Source of the DNA: Paralvinella palmiformis
Taxonomy: Eukaryota > Annelida > Polychaeta > Terebellida > Alvinellidae
Assembly: GCA_025642065.1 (NCBI GenBank)
Contig: JAODUP010000012.1
Coordinates: forward strand, 3,277,501-3,341,500
Length of the DNA: 64,000 nucleotides
Direction of reading: 5' to 3'
Shown piece after piece: positions 48,601 to 60,378 of this stretch. The notes under the pieces are model-generated. The model was given only the letters and a program-made list of their open reading frames with translations, did not search any database and had not been told where the DNA came from. Position 1 is the stretch's first letter; each line of letters begins with the position of its first letter. A program made the translations under genes and the position numbers.

Positions 48601-49027
48601 AACAATCTCTATTGATGTATGCATCAGGTCAGTCCATATGTCTGAATGAATTTGAGAGATAATACTTTTCTATATGCTTACTTTCAGTTAAATACATCTC
48701 CATCAAGGAACACATGTATCAATAAAAGTAGATACATGCCTTTAATATAGATAAATACCTATGACAAGTGCTGTACGAGAGTGATTTGAACAGGAAATAA
48801 CTTGGCGGAGATCGTGGTGATATTTCAGTTGTTGCACCCAGTCACCATGGACCTTCCAGCGAATAAACTTTGTGTTAGATCCTGCGGCCACTTGATCTAT
48901 CCCAATACTGGCAATACCTTCTGCCTTAGGTGCCTTCTTCCATGTTCTGGTGATAAGAAAATTATTAGTTAACAGAGTAATCGAATACTTTATAGTGTTG
49001 TATATAAAACTGAGTGTGCCAATGCAT

Positions 49028-49059
<32 letters not shown>

Positions 49060-52000
49060 GCATGCATGTATGCACACACAATCACCCTTTGCCAGAATGT
49101 TTTTTCTGTGACAAACTAGAAAACATTGATTCTTCTAATTTAACAATTCCACAGCCATTAAAGGGAAGCCAATGGTTCACATTTGAACAGAAAACATCTC
49201 TCATACAGAAATATTTCCTTTAAAAAACTAGGAAATAGTCAACTATCACAGAATCAGTTAATGAACATTTCACTGTTGGGTCAAATGATATCCATCTGAG
49301 TAAATGCTGCATTTATCAAAAATACATTTCTAACCATCCATATGGGTAACATGAATAGATGATTGAATTACCTGAGAACTACATCACAGCATACAGGTTT
49401 AAAATCATATATCACCTCTAGTTTATTTATAGATGACTTATAGAAAAGTTTACCTGAGACATTCTCCAGCCGACATAATGACTAATATGTTAACACAGCC
49501 TTGACTATCACCGAATAGCACTAGACACTCATCATGGCCGGTTGATCTGTTTAGCAAAGTATAAAGGAAAAGCTAATAACATGTGCAAATATAGGTTTAT
49601 AGGGATATCGAGTATACAGGAAAGTAATAAACTATACGCAAGCAAAGGTACACAAAAGTGCTAGATGTTCAAGGTTAAATATTATACCACGTTGTTGTCT
49701 TTTTGTCCTACTTACGAGTAGTCGAGGTTCAAAGGGACTGTCTTCAGACTGTTGATCTGGCAGTATGGCTCAAATGATGACAGCTCGAAGAACTGGATCT
49801 CTCTATCTCTACAAAAAGATAGATATTACATTCATGAGTATCTCAGTGGATGTGGCTGCTGTGACAACTGTGTTAACCTTCTTCATCCATCCAGATTTAT
49901 GTTATTGACACATTTTCCATTTACACCTACCCTGTTCCTACAATGATTTTGTTATAATGAGGCATAATGGTGAAGTCAGTAATCCATTTTGCTTTTGTTC
50001 TACTCGTCATTTCAGGTGGCTGCAAAAAGATGCGGAAACGTTAATCGTCAGCATATATAACAAATCATAAATGAAACAAACTTAGCAGCTATCAATCTAT
50101 AAAAAAAACAGTTATTAAAATTATTTTACTCTCAACCTACCACTACAGACTTTTGCCTTTTAAGTTCAATTCCAGGAGACCAGAAGGTCATTAAGCCATC
50201 CTGACTACAGGCCATAAATGTCCCGTCAGACGTATCCGTCATCCGAAGCACAGGTTCACGATGGGGCATATTTTTTGTCTTGGCCGGTAGGTGAAAGGTC
50301 ACTTCCTTACCCCTTAGGTAAGAGTCTTCTTTCTCAGCATACTCTAGTTGCATATATGTACAGAACTCATCCCACGATATCAAGCCGTTCGAGGACCAGT
50401 CTATCTTCTGGAACAGGGCATCTATTTGTCCTTCCTAGTATGAAAATGTCATCAATAGAGATATTTATAAATACTGAAAAAATGTGTATATAACTATAAT
50501 ACTGACACAATGAATCACTTCATTGGTGATGAATAACAATAGCAACAAAATTTGACTGCTATGTATATATTTTATGACACATACAGTAACAGGAGCCCCA
50601 ATTTGTGGGATCCATGACAGTGCATTTTCCATGAAATGGCATGCATTTTGCCACGGATCGATAAAAAAAATCCAAACTAATTTGAATACATTTTCACAGT
50701 TTGTGATGCACACATAAAAACATAGTCAATGACCATAAATTACCCATGAATAGATTTATTGATCGCAACTTTAATTACACACCTCCTTGGCTCAATCAAC
50801 CAAACAAATAGCCCAATCACGACCCACATTTATTGTGCGACTTCACGCAAACATTGAGGTAAAAAAAAATTATGAAACCATTAATGGGAACATTTATTAA
50901 ATGACCTATTGTATGTAATCTTCAAGGATGGTGCAAAATGAGGTGAATACATGGACTCCCTGTTTTTGCCCACCAGCCACCCTGACAGTGCTCAGTCGCA
51001 CTTCACGGTCCATCTATCACATGGTCAACAACTTGTGGACCTCAACATCCATGTTATAATGGAGGCTTACTGTATCATTTACCTACCTTGTTGGCCGGGA
51101 TTTTTAGTTGCTCTCTGAGCAGAATTTTGAATTCTTCGAGATCAAGACGTCCCGATCCATCTCTGTCAGCTTCCTCAAAGGCTTGCTTAAGCTCTTCTAA
51201 TGTCTCCAATGATATTTTCTCTTCTATCTATTTTTGAATAATGAAGATTTTTAATTACTTAAGAAAGGGACAAACTCGTGTGATAGTTCATCAATTGATT
51301 GCACAAATATGAATATAGCATTTAAAGCACTTGAAACAGAATAATTTCCACTTTTTTCAGAAAAAACAACCTTGCCAATGTATTAGCATTCTTTTTAGCT
51401 ACGCAAGACACAAATTCATTCATAGTAATAATTAAACAGGATTCTGTTAATTATCATATCTAATACTTGACATGACCATCTTAATTATGACATGACCATC
51501 TTAATTATGACATGACCATCTTAATTATCTACTACCAGCATGCTCTGTCAGATCCAATATACTGAACATCTGGAAACACACTCCCAACAAACAACACACC
51601 AGGTAGTTAATACACTAATGTAAGACTTAAAACTGTATAATGCATCAATAATTATTCTATGCCAGTAGTTTCAGTTCATTAAGACATGGGTCAAATATGT
51701 TTGTACACATGTATGTTTGGAGTTTGTATTTGAGCTTTCCAAAATAAAACATTTATATTTTTAATTAAATACGTTGTACCCGCAATGATAACAGTGAAAT
51801 GGAAATAGCACTATAACATTAAGAATATTACAAAGTTAAGATTATTCTCAACTGATTATTATAATTAGAAGACATAAAGAGGGATAATACTAAGAAACTC
51901 TCAAGAGTGTACACATTTGGAATCCAATAAGAAGTTCCACGTTTAATTCCAACTCTAGGTCCATAGTTAAGCAAGGTGATGGGCAGTTCTTCATTGTTCT

Positions 52001-53255
52001 GACCAACGTACTAATTGATAACACAACTCATGGTAGTCTGATGTAGACGTTTACCTCAAAACACCATCCATTACAGAAGCACACCCAGAAAGCCAACTTT
52101 TGAGTATGTCTGGGAATATCTTTTCTCCACAAATATATCACCCAAATAACGATGCTTCTAAGAAATTTAAAACTCCTTAAACGTTGCTAACAGATGCCAT
52201 CAGCTATAGCACGACATGTGATATTTGTGCGTTGATATGTGTAATCTTTCAAAAACTATGTATATCAAAATAGATTTGCTAAACCCAGTGACATTGTTCC
52301 TTACGAGTACCTTTCACAGGTATTCTTTTTTTAATGGGTTTTAAGTGTATCTAGCCTCACGTCTGACAGGTATGTGGATTTGATGATAGAATTCAAGTTT
52401 TAATAATAGTTAGTAAAGAAGATATTATGCATTACATGATAAATGTCAAAATATATGGTATTTTAATATAACATACAATTATTGTAAATTATATACCTGA
52501 ACCACAATATACAAGGAGAGGATCAAAATGTAAGACTTGAGAATTAATATGTCATTATTTACTGAGTCAGCTCTTTCTAATTTTTTCAAAGCAATTTTTC
52601 GATAAACCTAACTGAGTTCAAGCACACCCACATGTGCACATCCATGCACCCACACATATTTAAAGAAGTAATAATTCATACTAAAAACCTTAAATGTTGA
52701 TCTCGTAAATTAATTTAAAATCAATAACATTGTGACCTCGGATCTTGATTATGATCATAATTAATCATTTGATGAACAATTAAATATTATTAAAAAACAA
52801 ATTAGTTGATAAATTGGAACTGAACATCACTGTAATCATATAATTATTTGTAATCAAAGGCCTTATAATGTGAACAGTTCTCAATCAGATTCAACGATTA
52901 TTTGTTTTACCTGGTTTGTCTTAATTGAGAAGATACTCTTTACAATTGGACACTGATCATTGAGTTCTGGATCATGTCTTGGTGTAGGAGTGTCTGATTT
53001 GTTAGACCTACTGCTGCATGTACCACCGTTTATATCTCTCTTCATCCATGGGCTGTGTGCCAAGATAAGTGTCAATAAACCAGAATTCTTCAGCTTTTCC
53101 GTATTCCTGGAAGATGTGACTTGTCCTTCTCCACTAACAGTCTCTTCCTCATATTGATCTTCAGTATAATTCTCCTTACTGATGCCATTTAATGGAGTCT
53201 CGGAAGGCAGTGGCATGCCAACTCCTTCCTCATTTTTTGTGGCTTGAACATTCAT
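36508..53255 (-). CDS. EF-hand and WD40-repeat protein, WDR49/WDR64/WDY family (22 coding exons)
   Basis: Coding exons in transcript order: 53255-52911, 51227-51087, 50434-50141, 50019-49931, 49808-49716, 49546-49454, 48946-48759, 47299-47090, 46887-46739, 46570-46419, 46020-45811, 45491-45412, 45237-45183, 44962-44848, 44033-43871, 43753-43602, 43182-43038, 42812-42684, 42230-42016, 41770-41658, 40455-40261, 36679-36508. They total 3498 nt, 1165 aa plus TGA. Residues 1-115 are polar and low-complexity; EF-hand loops are DRDGSGRLDLEE (136-147) and DWSSNGLISWDE (174-185); WD-type strands follow (MTFWS, DRIVRMWN, VIKLWD, CIRTWN, VIVWN, IHFWN, IYVWN, VRLW). Family members are linked to cilia and sperm axonemes. 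The start has an in-frame TAA 37 nt upstream. The donor of the penultimate exon is weak; all other junctions are GT-AG and in phase. Whether it is the WDR49 or WDR64 orthologue cannot be told here. Confidence 0.88.
37190..37550 (-). mobile_element. SINE family B copy, reverse orientation
   Basis: The - strand head is tRNA-like (GGTGGCCTAGCAGTTAAGC, B-box GGTTCGAAC) and the body matches 22199-22523. It ends in an AACAACAACAAAAAAAG tail (37190-37203 on the + strand as T-rich). Compared with the other copy it has about 38 extra bp (near 37250-37290) and a small ACTAGTC-like insertion. Confidence 0.85.
37551..39740 (-). other. Intron sequence, nothing recognised
   Basis: AT-rich, with a small (GT)n near 38212-38234. 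No exon, RNA gene or repeat family could be supported on either strand. Confidence 0.45.
39751..39826 (-). repeat. tRNA-like sequence, probable SINE head
   Basis: The - strand reads CTCCCTATGGTGTACTAGTT, then a 12-nt stem-like CACTGCAAAACTCC, then GGGTTCAAATC, so both pol III boxes are present at tRNA spacing. The acceptor ends do not pair well, so it looks tRNA-derived and not a working tRNA gene. Confidence 0.4.
40261..40455 (-). other. Penultimate coding exon of the WD40 protein
   Basis: The acceptor after TTTTCAG is clear and the exon reads QRHVRQMYKTYQRLG. The donor at 40260 (ACA|GTTATT) is weak but is the only one in phase with the last exon, giving TSWIQ|LRHEKMK. A better-looking donor, AGAA|GTATGA at 40288, is out of phase with 36679 and would need another, unseen exon. 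Confidence 0.6.
45566..45606. repeat. (AT)n microsatellite
   Basis: Pure TA run in an intron of the WD40 gene. Other simple repeats nearby: (GT)n 42590-42640, (AC)n 44795-44811, (GT)n 45369-45391, (TC)n/(AC)n 46192-46255, (GA)n 48349-48375. Confidence 0.95.
47300..48758 (-). other. Intron of the WD40 gene with a SINE A remnant
   Basis: 48099-48140 (TTTGGTGCACATGGCAGGCT and following) resembles the body of family A SINEs in - orientation. The rest of the 1.46-kb intron shows no exon; an open + strand frame at 47268-47687 overlaps the exon on the other strand and has no recognisable domain. Confidence 0.4.
50141..51227 (-). other. EF-hand pair of the WD40 protein
   Basis: Exon 51227-51087 carries a canonical calcium loop (Asp at 1, 3 and 9, Ser at 5, Glu at 12). 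Exon 50434-50141 carries a second loop with Asp, Ser, Asn, Ser and Glu at the ligand positions, then WDEFCTYMQLEYAEKEDSY, a block characteristic of WDY/WDR64-type proteins, and the first WD-like strand. Calcium binding is likely for the first loop and plausible for the second. Confidence 0.88.
51468..51528. repeat. 20-bp tandem repeat, three perfect copies
   Basis: TGACATGACCATCTTAATTA is repeated head to tail three times without a mismatch, in the first intron of the short WD40 transcript. Confidence 0.95.
52911..53255 (-). CDS. First coding exon (short-isoform N-terminus) of the WD40 protein
   Basis: It encodes 115 residues starting MNVQATKNEEGVG and ending SIFSIKTNQ at a CAG|GTAAAA donor, phase 0. 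The ATG has G at -3, and an in-frame TAA at 53294-53292 shows the frame is not an extension of an upstream exon unless an unseen acceptor lies in the 37 nt between. Composition is polar and charged with no recognised domain. Confidence 0.75.
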
Positions 53256-54365
53256 GGCTGACCGGTGTGTGGCGTATCCCGGATAACTTTATTATGTTAT
53301 CTGGATGTTACCAAAACTGGAACATCTGTCATATCTGTTATGTATGTGCACAGTTTGTATGATCGCATGCTAATGTCCACACATAGGACAAATCATCGTA
53401 GGGAATGATGCTAGCTGCTGTCTTTCTAATATATGTCATCCCATCTGGTGTTTGTTATACCTTTGCCACAGGTTCACCGCATCCAATTTTCTGTATTCCA
53501 TCATGAGCATTCCCTTAAAGGCATCACATATATTCTCACGCCATATTATCTCCAGATAATCATTCTTGAGGTTTTAGTTCAAATGGTGATGGCAATGAAA
53601 TTCATTAGCCTGACTAAAGAAGCTTCGGTCAGGTATAGTGCCCAATCAGATAAGGCATAAAAATATTAACAGTTTACATACTTGTATGTATTACGGTTGC
53701 TAGCCAAGTGGCATACACGGAGCAAACATTCTGCCATGACTCAAACCTGATCCAAGCAGAATAATCTCTATCATAAATGTCTGGCCACATTCAAGCTTTT
53801 CAAGCTGCTATAGTGAAAGTGACATAATTTGTTGACCTTAAGTTTCCTTTCCATTTTTGTAATATTCAGTAATGTGTAATATGTTGCGAGACGGGTTCGT
53901 TTATCAACTGAATAAGAAAATACTAATAGCATTTAATAAAAGAACATGTAACTTCAGCCTTAAAGCCACTATATGGTTGAGTCATACAAATTATTATATG
54001 GTCCCTTGTTGGACAAATGGCTTATAACAAGCACTCCGTTTACAAACACGCACTTCTCTCCGGCATGTGTCAAGATCTGTATATATATATTGTATAAGTA
54101 CTTAACATTGACACCGTATTACCTTATAATCACATTAACTACTCAGTCTGCTGCTTAGGTATCTGTAGGTTTATTGTAGGTTTTTGTTTACTTTGCCAAT
54201 TTACACCAATGTAACATATCAGATTTCTAAAACTACGACTGAGGCCAGTGTCTATCAAACATGTGTATGTGTGACCCAGCAGTGACATTGAATAGTGTAA
54301 TGGTTCAGCTCCTCTAAGAAACTACATCAAAGAGTCGAGCTTCAGCGTATTTATCTAAGTTTATG

Positions 54366-54525
54366 GACACTTCACGAGCTGTGAACTGAAAAACTATTCA
54401 TGACCTATTCATGAATTCTGATTTCACGAACCAGAAATGGCAATTTCATTGAACAGTTCACAAACCATTCATGAATAGTACTTGAATTTGTTTACATGAA
54501 CTGTCCATGAGACAATCGTGAAAAG
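54366..54525. repeat. Cluster of ATTCATGA / TTCACGAA motifs
   Basis: Within 160 bp, ATTCATGA-type octamers and the related GTTCACAA/TTCACGAA occur about eight times in both orientations. No coding frame is present. The cluster lies 1.1 kb upstream of the short-isoform start of the WD40 gene. Confidence 0.6.
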
Positions 54526-55149
54526 GAGTTAAATACCAGATTGCAAGGCACCAACTTGGCTATAGGTCAGTCAGTAGGTGCTTACTGGTGGAGGAAATAA
54601 CTTGAAATAATTACTGCACTGATTCCACAAATAATCATCAGCTGTCACTGCCTCAATCAGGTCACGAGTACGACGGTCACGTGACCAAATACTGTCATCC
54701 TTCAGGGTGAACTTGTCCTGTCTAGATGATGGCACCTGATCTCATGCACTGTTATATTTTACTGGAGAGGTACAATAGTTGGTTTGTGGCCTTGTTCGTT
54801 GAAAGATATCTTTATTACTGTATGTACAGAATACTATGCTGAACATGCAGTTCTCTCCCTGCATATAGTTGTTACTCTTCAACTCTATTTATTATTATGA
54901 TACTTCTTAAAATGTATGGTAGATAGTAATGTTTTATGGATTGTCATAAAGATAACAGTGTAATTTAACAACAATCGATCTGTAACAAATACGGGTCAAT
55001 ATGGTATTAAACTGAATTAACTAATCAATTGTATAATGTGTTACCGTAATTGTCCTGTAATATATCTAATAAAAATGTAAGCTGTTGTAGTACAAAGCAA
55101 GTTCCATAATGCAATTATTAATATTAATATATTCTTGCCCCAGTAATGA

Positions 55150-55420
55150 TAATAATAATAATGTATATTTAATAAAGCGCCCTTACTAGCAGGAGCCATT
55201 CAAAGGCGCTGTACGAATAATATGTAATTTAACAATACCCCAAATAATATGTCTGTAAGAACCCTGTAATGATTTCAAAGTGAAAGCGACCTTAAATAGG
55301 TGTGTTTTTAGAAGAGATTTAAAATTTTCTGCCGGCAACCCATTCCACAAAGTGGGGGGCTGCAAAACACTAAACGCACAACCACCATATGACTTGAGCC
55401 GAGACGCCGGCACCTGCAAT
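55150..55420 (-). pseudogene. 3' end of a decayed LINE
   Basis: On the - strand 55400-55290 reads SYGGCAFSVLQPPTLWNGLP followed by a SLLKTHLFK block, the usual last conserved stretch of CR1/L2-type polymerases. It is followed by a tail with CAGCGCC and GGGCGCTTTATTAAATATAC, matching the tail style at 28.6 kb. Confidence 0.8.
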
Positions 55421-56064
55421 AGTATCTGGCTGCCAGTAATGTTGGATCTTTTTCAATATCCTATTTATAACACCTACCACTGCTAGGAAATGTAATCTAT
55501 CATAGTGTAATCCATCGATATATAATTGTTCTATTATACGGGATATTGTTACATAATTATTATTGGTGAAACTAATAAAAGTGCACAATAATATGTATGT
55601 ATACAAGTGTTGACAGTGCCTATGTAAACCATGCAATGTGTCTACGGAATTGATTTGCTACTACGTGTCTGATTACAAGAAGATGACTAATTGTATAATT
55701 CTGAGGTAAATAACCAAAGACAAAGATCCATGCAAAATTCATGCATACCTAAAAAAAACGGGGGGTAATACTCCCTGGGTCAATGTCAAAGAGAAAATGT
55801 CTTATTGAAAATGATTAAATTTATAGAAGCCAGCCCAACAAAGAGATTAAGTTGTTCCAATTTCTAAACATGGGAATTCATAAACTAGATTATTATACCC
55901 AATCCATTATTTTAATGCAAATAATCAATATATTTACAAGATACTATCAAATGCTTAGCAAACATCTATTCTGATTGACAATGATTCATTAACTAATAAG
56001 CTACCAATATAATGAACAGGAATAACGTAGATAATAGTTATAGTTATATAAAATATATCATTAC

Positions 56065-56103
56065 CACTTTGCCAAGTAAGGTGTCATAATCTTTGACATG
56101 TGC
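56065..56103 (-). CDS. Candidate 13-codon microexon (AHVKDYDTLLGKV) of the WD40 gene
   Basis: The - strand shows TTTTGGGTACCAG, then 39 nt without a stop, then GTG|GTAATG. Both ends are phase 0, so it can link the exon ending at 59546 to the EF-hand exon at 51227 without shifting frame, giving DTLLGKV|IEEKISLETLEEL. It is too short to identify by homology; support is splice sites, phase and position. Confidence 0.5.
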
Positions 56104-56951
56104 CTGGTACCCAAAATAAAATATCAGAAGACAACTTTATTAGTCATGAATAACTAAATATATTAACATTATGCTAATAATTTAATACATGTATAATATT
56201 CTAATTGGTGATGAGTCCAAATAGTTGTACATTCGCATGTATCAAACTTAATTTTCTCAAATATAAAAAGACACATATCAGAAAACAAAATCCCTGAAAT
56301 AAAACTCAGTAATTAACAATATATACAAATTATAAATACAAATTATTAAAGCTGTCCACATTTATGGCTTGAAAGGACAAAAACACATAATTGTTCATTA
56401 ATCTTGAGTTCAATGTCAAAAATAATAAGCACAATAAATATATTTTAGTTTGGTGAAAATTATCATCCCTTGAAATCCTGAGATGTGAATGTACACACAT
56501 ACGCACACACACATGATATAGGTATATATATATCATTATGCCTAATTCTATCTTGCAATCTAAAATATGATTACATAAAATTTGTATCAAATATAAGATG
56601 TAAACAAGGTTAATGTATTAATTAGTTATGAAACTGTTTTAATTAAGTTTCTATAGTGTAATTCAATGAATAAGAATAATCATAATTATCATTTTGTCCT
56701 GGTTGTTTTATTTGATCATTCATGTCCTGAGACAACACACCTACAGATCCTTCAAACAACATCTCCATGGCTATTTGGTGACGGTAGATACATTTTACAT
56801 ATCACAAGTATTTTACAAATACTGGTTTTTCCAGATAAATTAACTGTGTATCTGTTTAGTTGCATTAATCAGTGTAACTGAGACAGGTTAAGATCAACTA
56901 ATATTATTCAAATTTAAATTAAATTTAAATCTCTGCACATCTCAGTTGAAC

Positions 56952-57116
56952 ATATAGGAATAACATGATGATGATTTAATGTTTTATGGCCACTTTTGTG
57001 TACACTAGGCTAAATGGGCCCATCGACCTCCAAAGGTAATGAAGCAAGGTCAAAGATGAAACAACCCAACATGCTACCACTAGACCACAGAGGCACCCAT
57101 ATATATATAGGAATAA
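56952..57116 (-). mobile_element. SINE family A copy, internally deleted, with TSD
   Basis: ATATAGGAATAA flanks both sides (56952-56963, 57105-57116). Between them the - strand runs tRNA-like head (GTGGTCTAGTGGTAGCATG) then jumps to the body (CTTTGGAGGTCGATGGGCCC, TGTACACAAAAGTGGC) and ATC tail. The segment holding the B-box is missing. Confidence 0.85.
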
Positions 57117-59545
57117 GAAGATACAGGAACAACAATAATTAACTAATCAAAACTGTTTACATTTATGATATGGATAAATTACACTCACAACAATTTGATT
57201 AAACCACCAACTGAGTGTCTGCATCATGATAAAGGATTTACGATGGCCCAATCTTCAGACCATAATTTATCTAGCACTGAGCATGAGAAGGGCTGCAGTT
57301 ACAAAATCCTAATGTGAAATACAACATAAAGTCTCCTAATGCCAAGGTAGACTATTCAGTGCGTTGTCTGCCTTAGACTAGTGCTACATTCAAGCCACTG
57401 TACTGTAACAATATCGTCATGGCGACAATTAAAGTTTGATGAGCTACAACAAACATCTAACTGCCACGCAACATACTATCGCAGCAATGGTACTACGCTG
57501 CATTTAAATATACAGTTTCTAATGGACAGCATATATCTGAATGTCAGAGGAACATGAAGCAAATGATTTAGAAGATATAATATAATTACTGACATGCCCA
57601 TCAGTTTAAAGGTAGGCTAATCTATGTGAAATATTCAATTTAAAGAATTAGTTAGTGATTACCAGTAGCTATGTGTGTGTGTGTGCATACAAATAAATGC
57701 ATGTTGGTGTAAAATGGGCTTGAGGTTTATTTTGGGGTTAACTGAATTCAAGCCTTTTTGCAAATAAAGGGTTCAGGCAAAGATGAATTTGTTTTCAGCC
57801 CTTTCCAAAAGACGTGACCAAATGTCTGGATTACTAAACAGGTTATGCTTTATTCTAGCAATTGTTATTCTATATTGAGTGGTGTTCATTGATCTGTACT
57901 ACATTTTATAGCACTTGCTTTACTGTATTCAGCCTGGATTTAAAAAAAACTATCATTCTTCTTAATTTTTTGTTGTTGTTGCTTGATATATACAAGAAAT
58001 GGAAAGTACAACGATCAAGGATAATTTATCTGCTCTACTGGGAAAGACATTTGTAGCTATGGTCATATTACCAAATGGTAGTTATTCTGTGAACCTGTCA
58101 GATATGATGCTCAAATTAGTAAAAGCTTCATTTAATAAAGTCAAAGTGAGACATCACATACTAGTAATAACTTAATGCATGAATATCTCTGAGATCTAGG
58201 GTATCTTAATTATTAATGATACTTAACTCCAATACTATCATTAGGCAGGATTCAAGAAAATAGCAAAGCTTGTCACATGTTATAGACAATGTTGTAGTTC
58301 TACAAAATTAGATGTTATGTCCTGCAAGAGTGAGCCTGTTTCAAGCTAAATTCAGATGATGGGCATTAACCCAATCTGTATGTAGGTGTGTGCAAGTCTC
58401 TATGTCAATCAGTTTTTGTTTCATAAAAAAAGTCAGTAAGTCTTATTTCTCAATGTTTTGTCATTATTTTTCAATGCAAATCTTCTATTTTTTAATATTT
58501 AACTCAGAGGTTCCCAGATGTTTCACACCCAGCAAGATTACATTCAATTTTGATAGGACGTTTCACACCCAAATCCAAATAGTTTAAGAAAGGTATCAAC
58601 AAAAATTGATATTATTATTATTAAAGCAAAAGTTAAATTAGATGGATATTTTATTAATAAAGTGTATCTAATTATATTATAAACATTTTACATGCAATTC
58701 TGCTGTATTTGTTATTAAAGATTTTTCCAATATTTCACACTCATATAAATACTTTACACTTTTTGTGTATTTTTATATGTTTGAAATAATGTGAAAACTA
58801 TATATCTGTATAAATAATAAATAATTTTTTTAATATCTATTTTTTTTATATAGTTACACTATGGACTATGTCTATTGTATAATATAATATATATAATACC
58901 TTATAGACACATAATACCTATATTATATATAACGAATATTTGCAATATGTATTTAATTCTCTTTTATATTATTTCAGACTGCATCAGACATTGGACTTAA
59001 AGAACTATGAAAAATGTTTCATCACCAACAGAATATGTTTTGCCAAATATAAATAAAAGCACATGGCATATAGGCCACAAAACAGGAAGTGACCCAGGAT
59101 TCTGTTGCTACAACAGCTAGAAAATGGGTCACCGGACGATTCTAAGCCAAAACAATCTCGTGCATTACAGGATAATAACAACATATTAAAAACAGATTAT
59201 TATTTCATTCGGTTATCCAGTTATTTGTACCTCACTACATAACAGAGATTACGGTCTGCAAATAAACGGAAAAATCGCCTGCATCAAAGCAAAGTGAAAT
59301 GAATAATAATGGCCTTCTACACAGACCCCTAAAACATAATGGACTCTTCCAAGGACCCTATCATTAAAATGGTTGACAAACACCACTCCCTGAGTGTACA
59401 AAAAAGTTCACATGGTGCGAAAAATTGTGATAGCTCTTTTAATGTAAAACATTAACCAATTTAAATTCAGCATTCTGTTCACGTTGTGAGACCTGTCAAA
59501 CAAAATTAAAGTACATCGCCAGTGAGACAATGAACGCTTGTTTAC
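57117..59545 (-). other. Presumed intron, nothing recognised
   Basis: AT-rich sequence between the candidate alternative first exon and the microexon. 58600-58930 is extremely A/T-rich. No additional exon with matching phase was found by eye. Confidence 0.4.
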
Positions 59546-59938
59546 CTTGCCCATGAAGAAGTTACTGATTGACTTGTGGCCGAAGGGTCGGCCACCCTTC
59601 GGTTGCGTTCCAGCAATGCCCTCCACATGTCCTACCGTCAGACGTCTCTGTGTCGCCTCGGATGTATCGGACAGGAGCGGCTGGGCAGGTTTTCCCCAGT
59701 ATCTCGGCCCACTGGCTTGGGTCTTGGGCCTTTGGGCGAGCAGCCCAGCCGGGCCGGGAGCCTTCGTCGCGCTGCCCGTCGTTGGCCGAACATTGTCGTC
59801 GAACAAGCCGCTCGAATAGCTCGGATGTGTTTGTAAATTAGCTGCCGCCGAACTGGGCCTCAGCTTCTTCTTGGTGGGGTTTGGTATGATACCGGGTGGC
59901 ATGGTTAGCCTATACGTCTCCTCGTCGTCGTCCAAATC
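59546..59938 (-). CDS. CpG-rich coding exon, probable alternative N-terminus of the WD40 gene
   Basis: It is open for the full length and ends FGHKSISNFFMGK at an AAG|GTAAAC donor, phase 0. Translation could begin at ATG 59902 (ACCATG Kozak, MPPGIIPNPTKKK, 119 codons). Or the exon could be internal with an acceptor TTGTTAG ending at 59939, adding DLDDDEETYRLT; an in-frame TAG sits at that border. The protein is proline, glycine and serine rich. The exon stands out by high G+C and many CpG dinucleotides in an AT-rich window, as at a promoter. Linking to the microexon and EF-hand exon would give about 1182 aa. It could also be a separate gene. Confidence 0.6.
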
Positions 59939-60378
59939 CTAACAACAAATCGCAACACTATCGGTACGACAGCGCACCTCTACCGTTTTGTTTAGCCCAC
60001 TCTGCTGACACGACCCAATAACCATTGACCTAGTTTGAAACGTGACCCCGACCGTATCTAGGCAGAATGTAAATAACCGTGGCGGGCCACCCGAAACAGA
60101 CCCGCTGAAAGGCTCGCCGATTTAATCGCTGCCGATTCTTATCCGAACAGTAAACAGGCTGCCGATATATAGGCAAATCCGCAAAGAAAAAAGTTCTAAT
60201 TAGGTTTTCATGTTGCAGTCTATCAATCACATTTATCCTCCAAAGCAAACTATATAACTTAACAGGCTTGGTATTGTCGACTGCCAAACACTGAAACAGT
60301 CCGCATTACTGGCTTTGATCGATGACTCTTTGGCTATTTAAACTAATATAAACCCTCTACTGATTTATGAGAAGCAGT

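Larger units (their letters stand above)
41658..50019 (-). other. WD40 propeller-encoding exons
   Basis: Nineteen small exons (50019-49931 to 41770-41658) encode successive blades. Recognisable strand ends include KFIRWKVHGDW, MDRIVRMWNPY, VWDTQDQNCL, VIKLWDYETGNP, GCIRTWNFNNG, KRINIYCDP, EVIVWNLVSGH, YIHFWNVFQGG, FIYVWNIDGYC and TVRLWTYEGEYV, with GH dipeptides such as LRGHSAP, QNGHKED and WRGHIES upstream. The number of repeats suits two seven-bladed propellers. After the last blade come EPWDIY and an acidic segment leading to the C-terminus. Confidence 0.88.

Noticed and set aside
54671..54686. GGTCACGTGACC palindrome as a regulatory element
   Set aside because: Single 12-bp palindrome with an E-box core; no supporting context.
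60030..60287. 85-codon - strand open frame upstream of the CpG exon
   Set aside because: Starts and ends without splice signals that would join it in phase to 59938; no recognisable motif.
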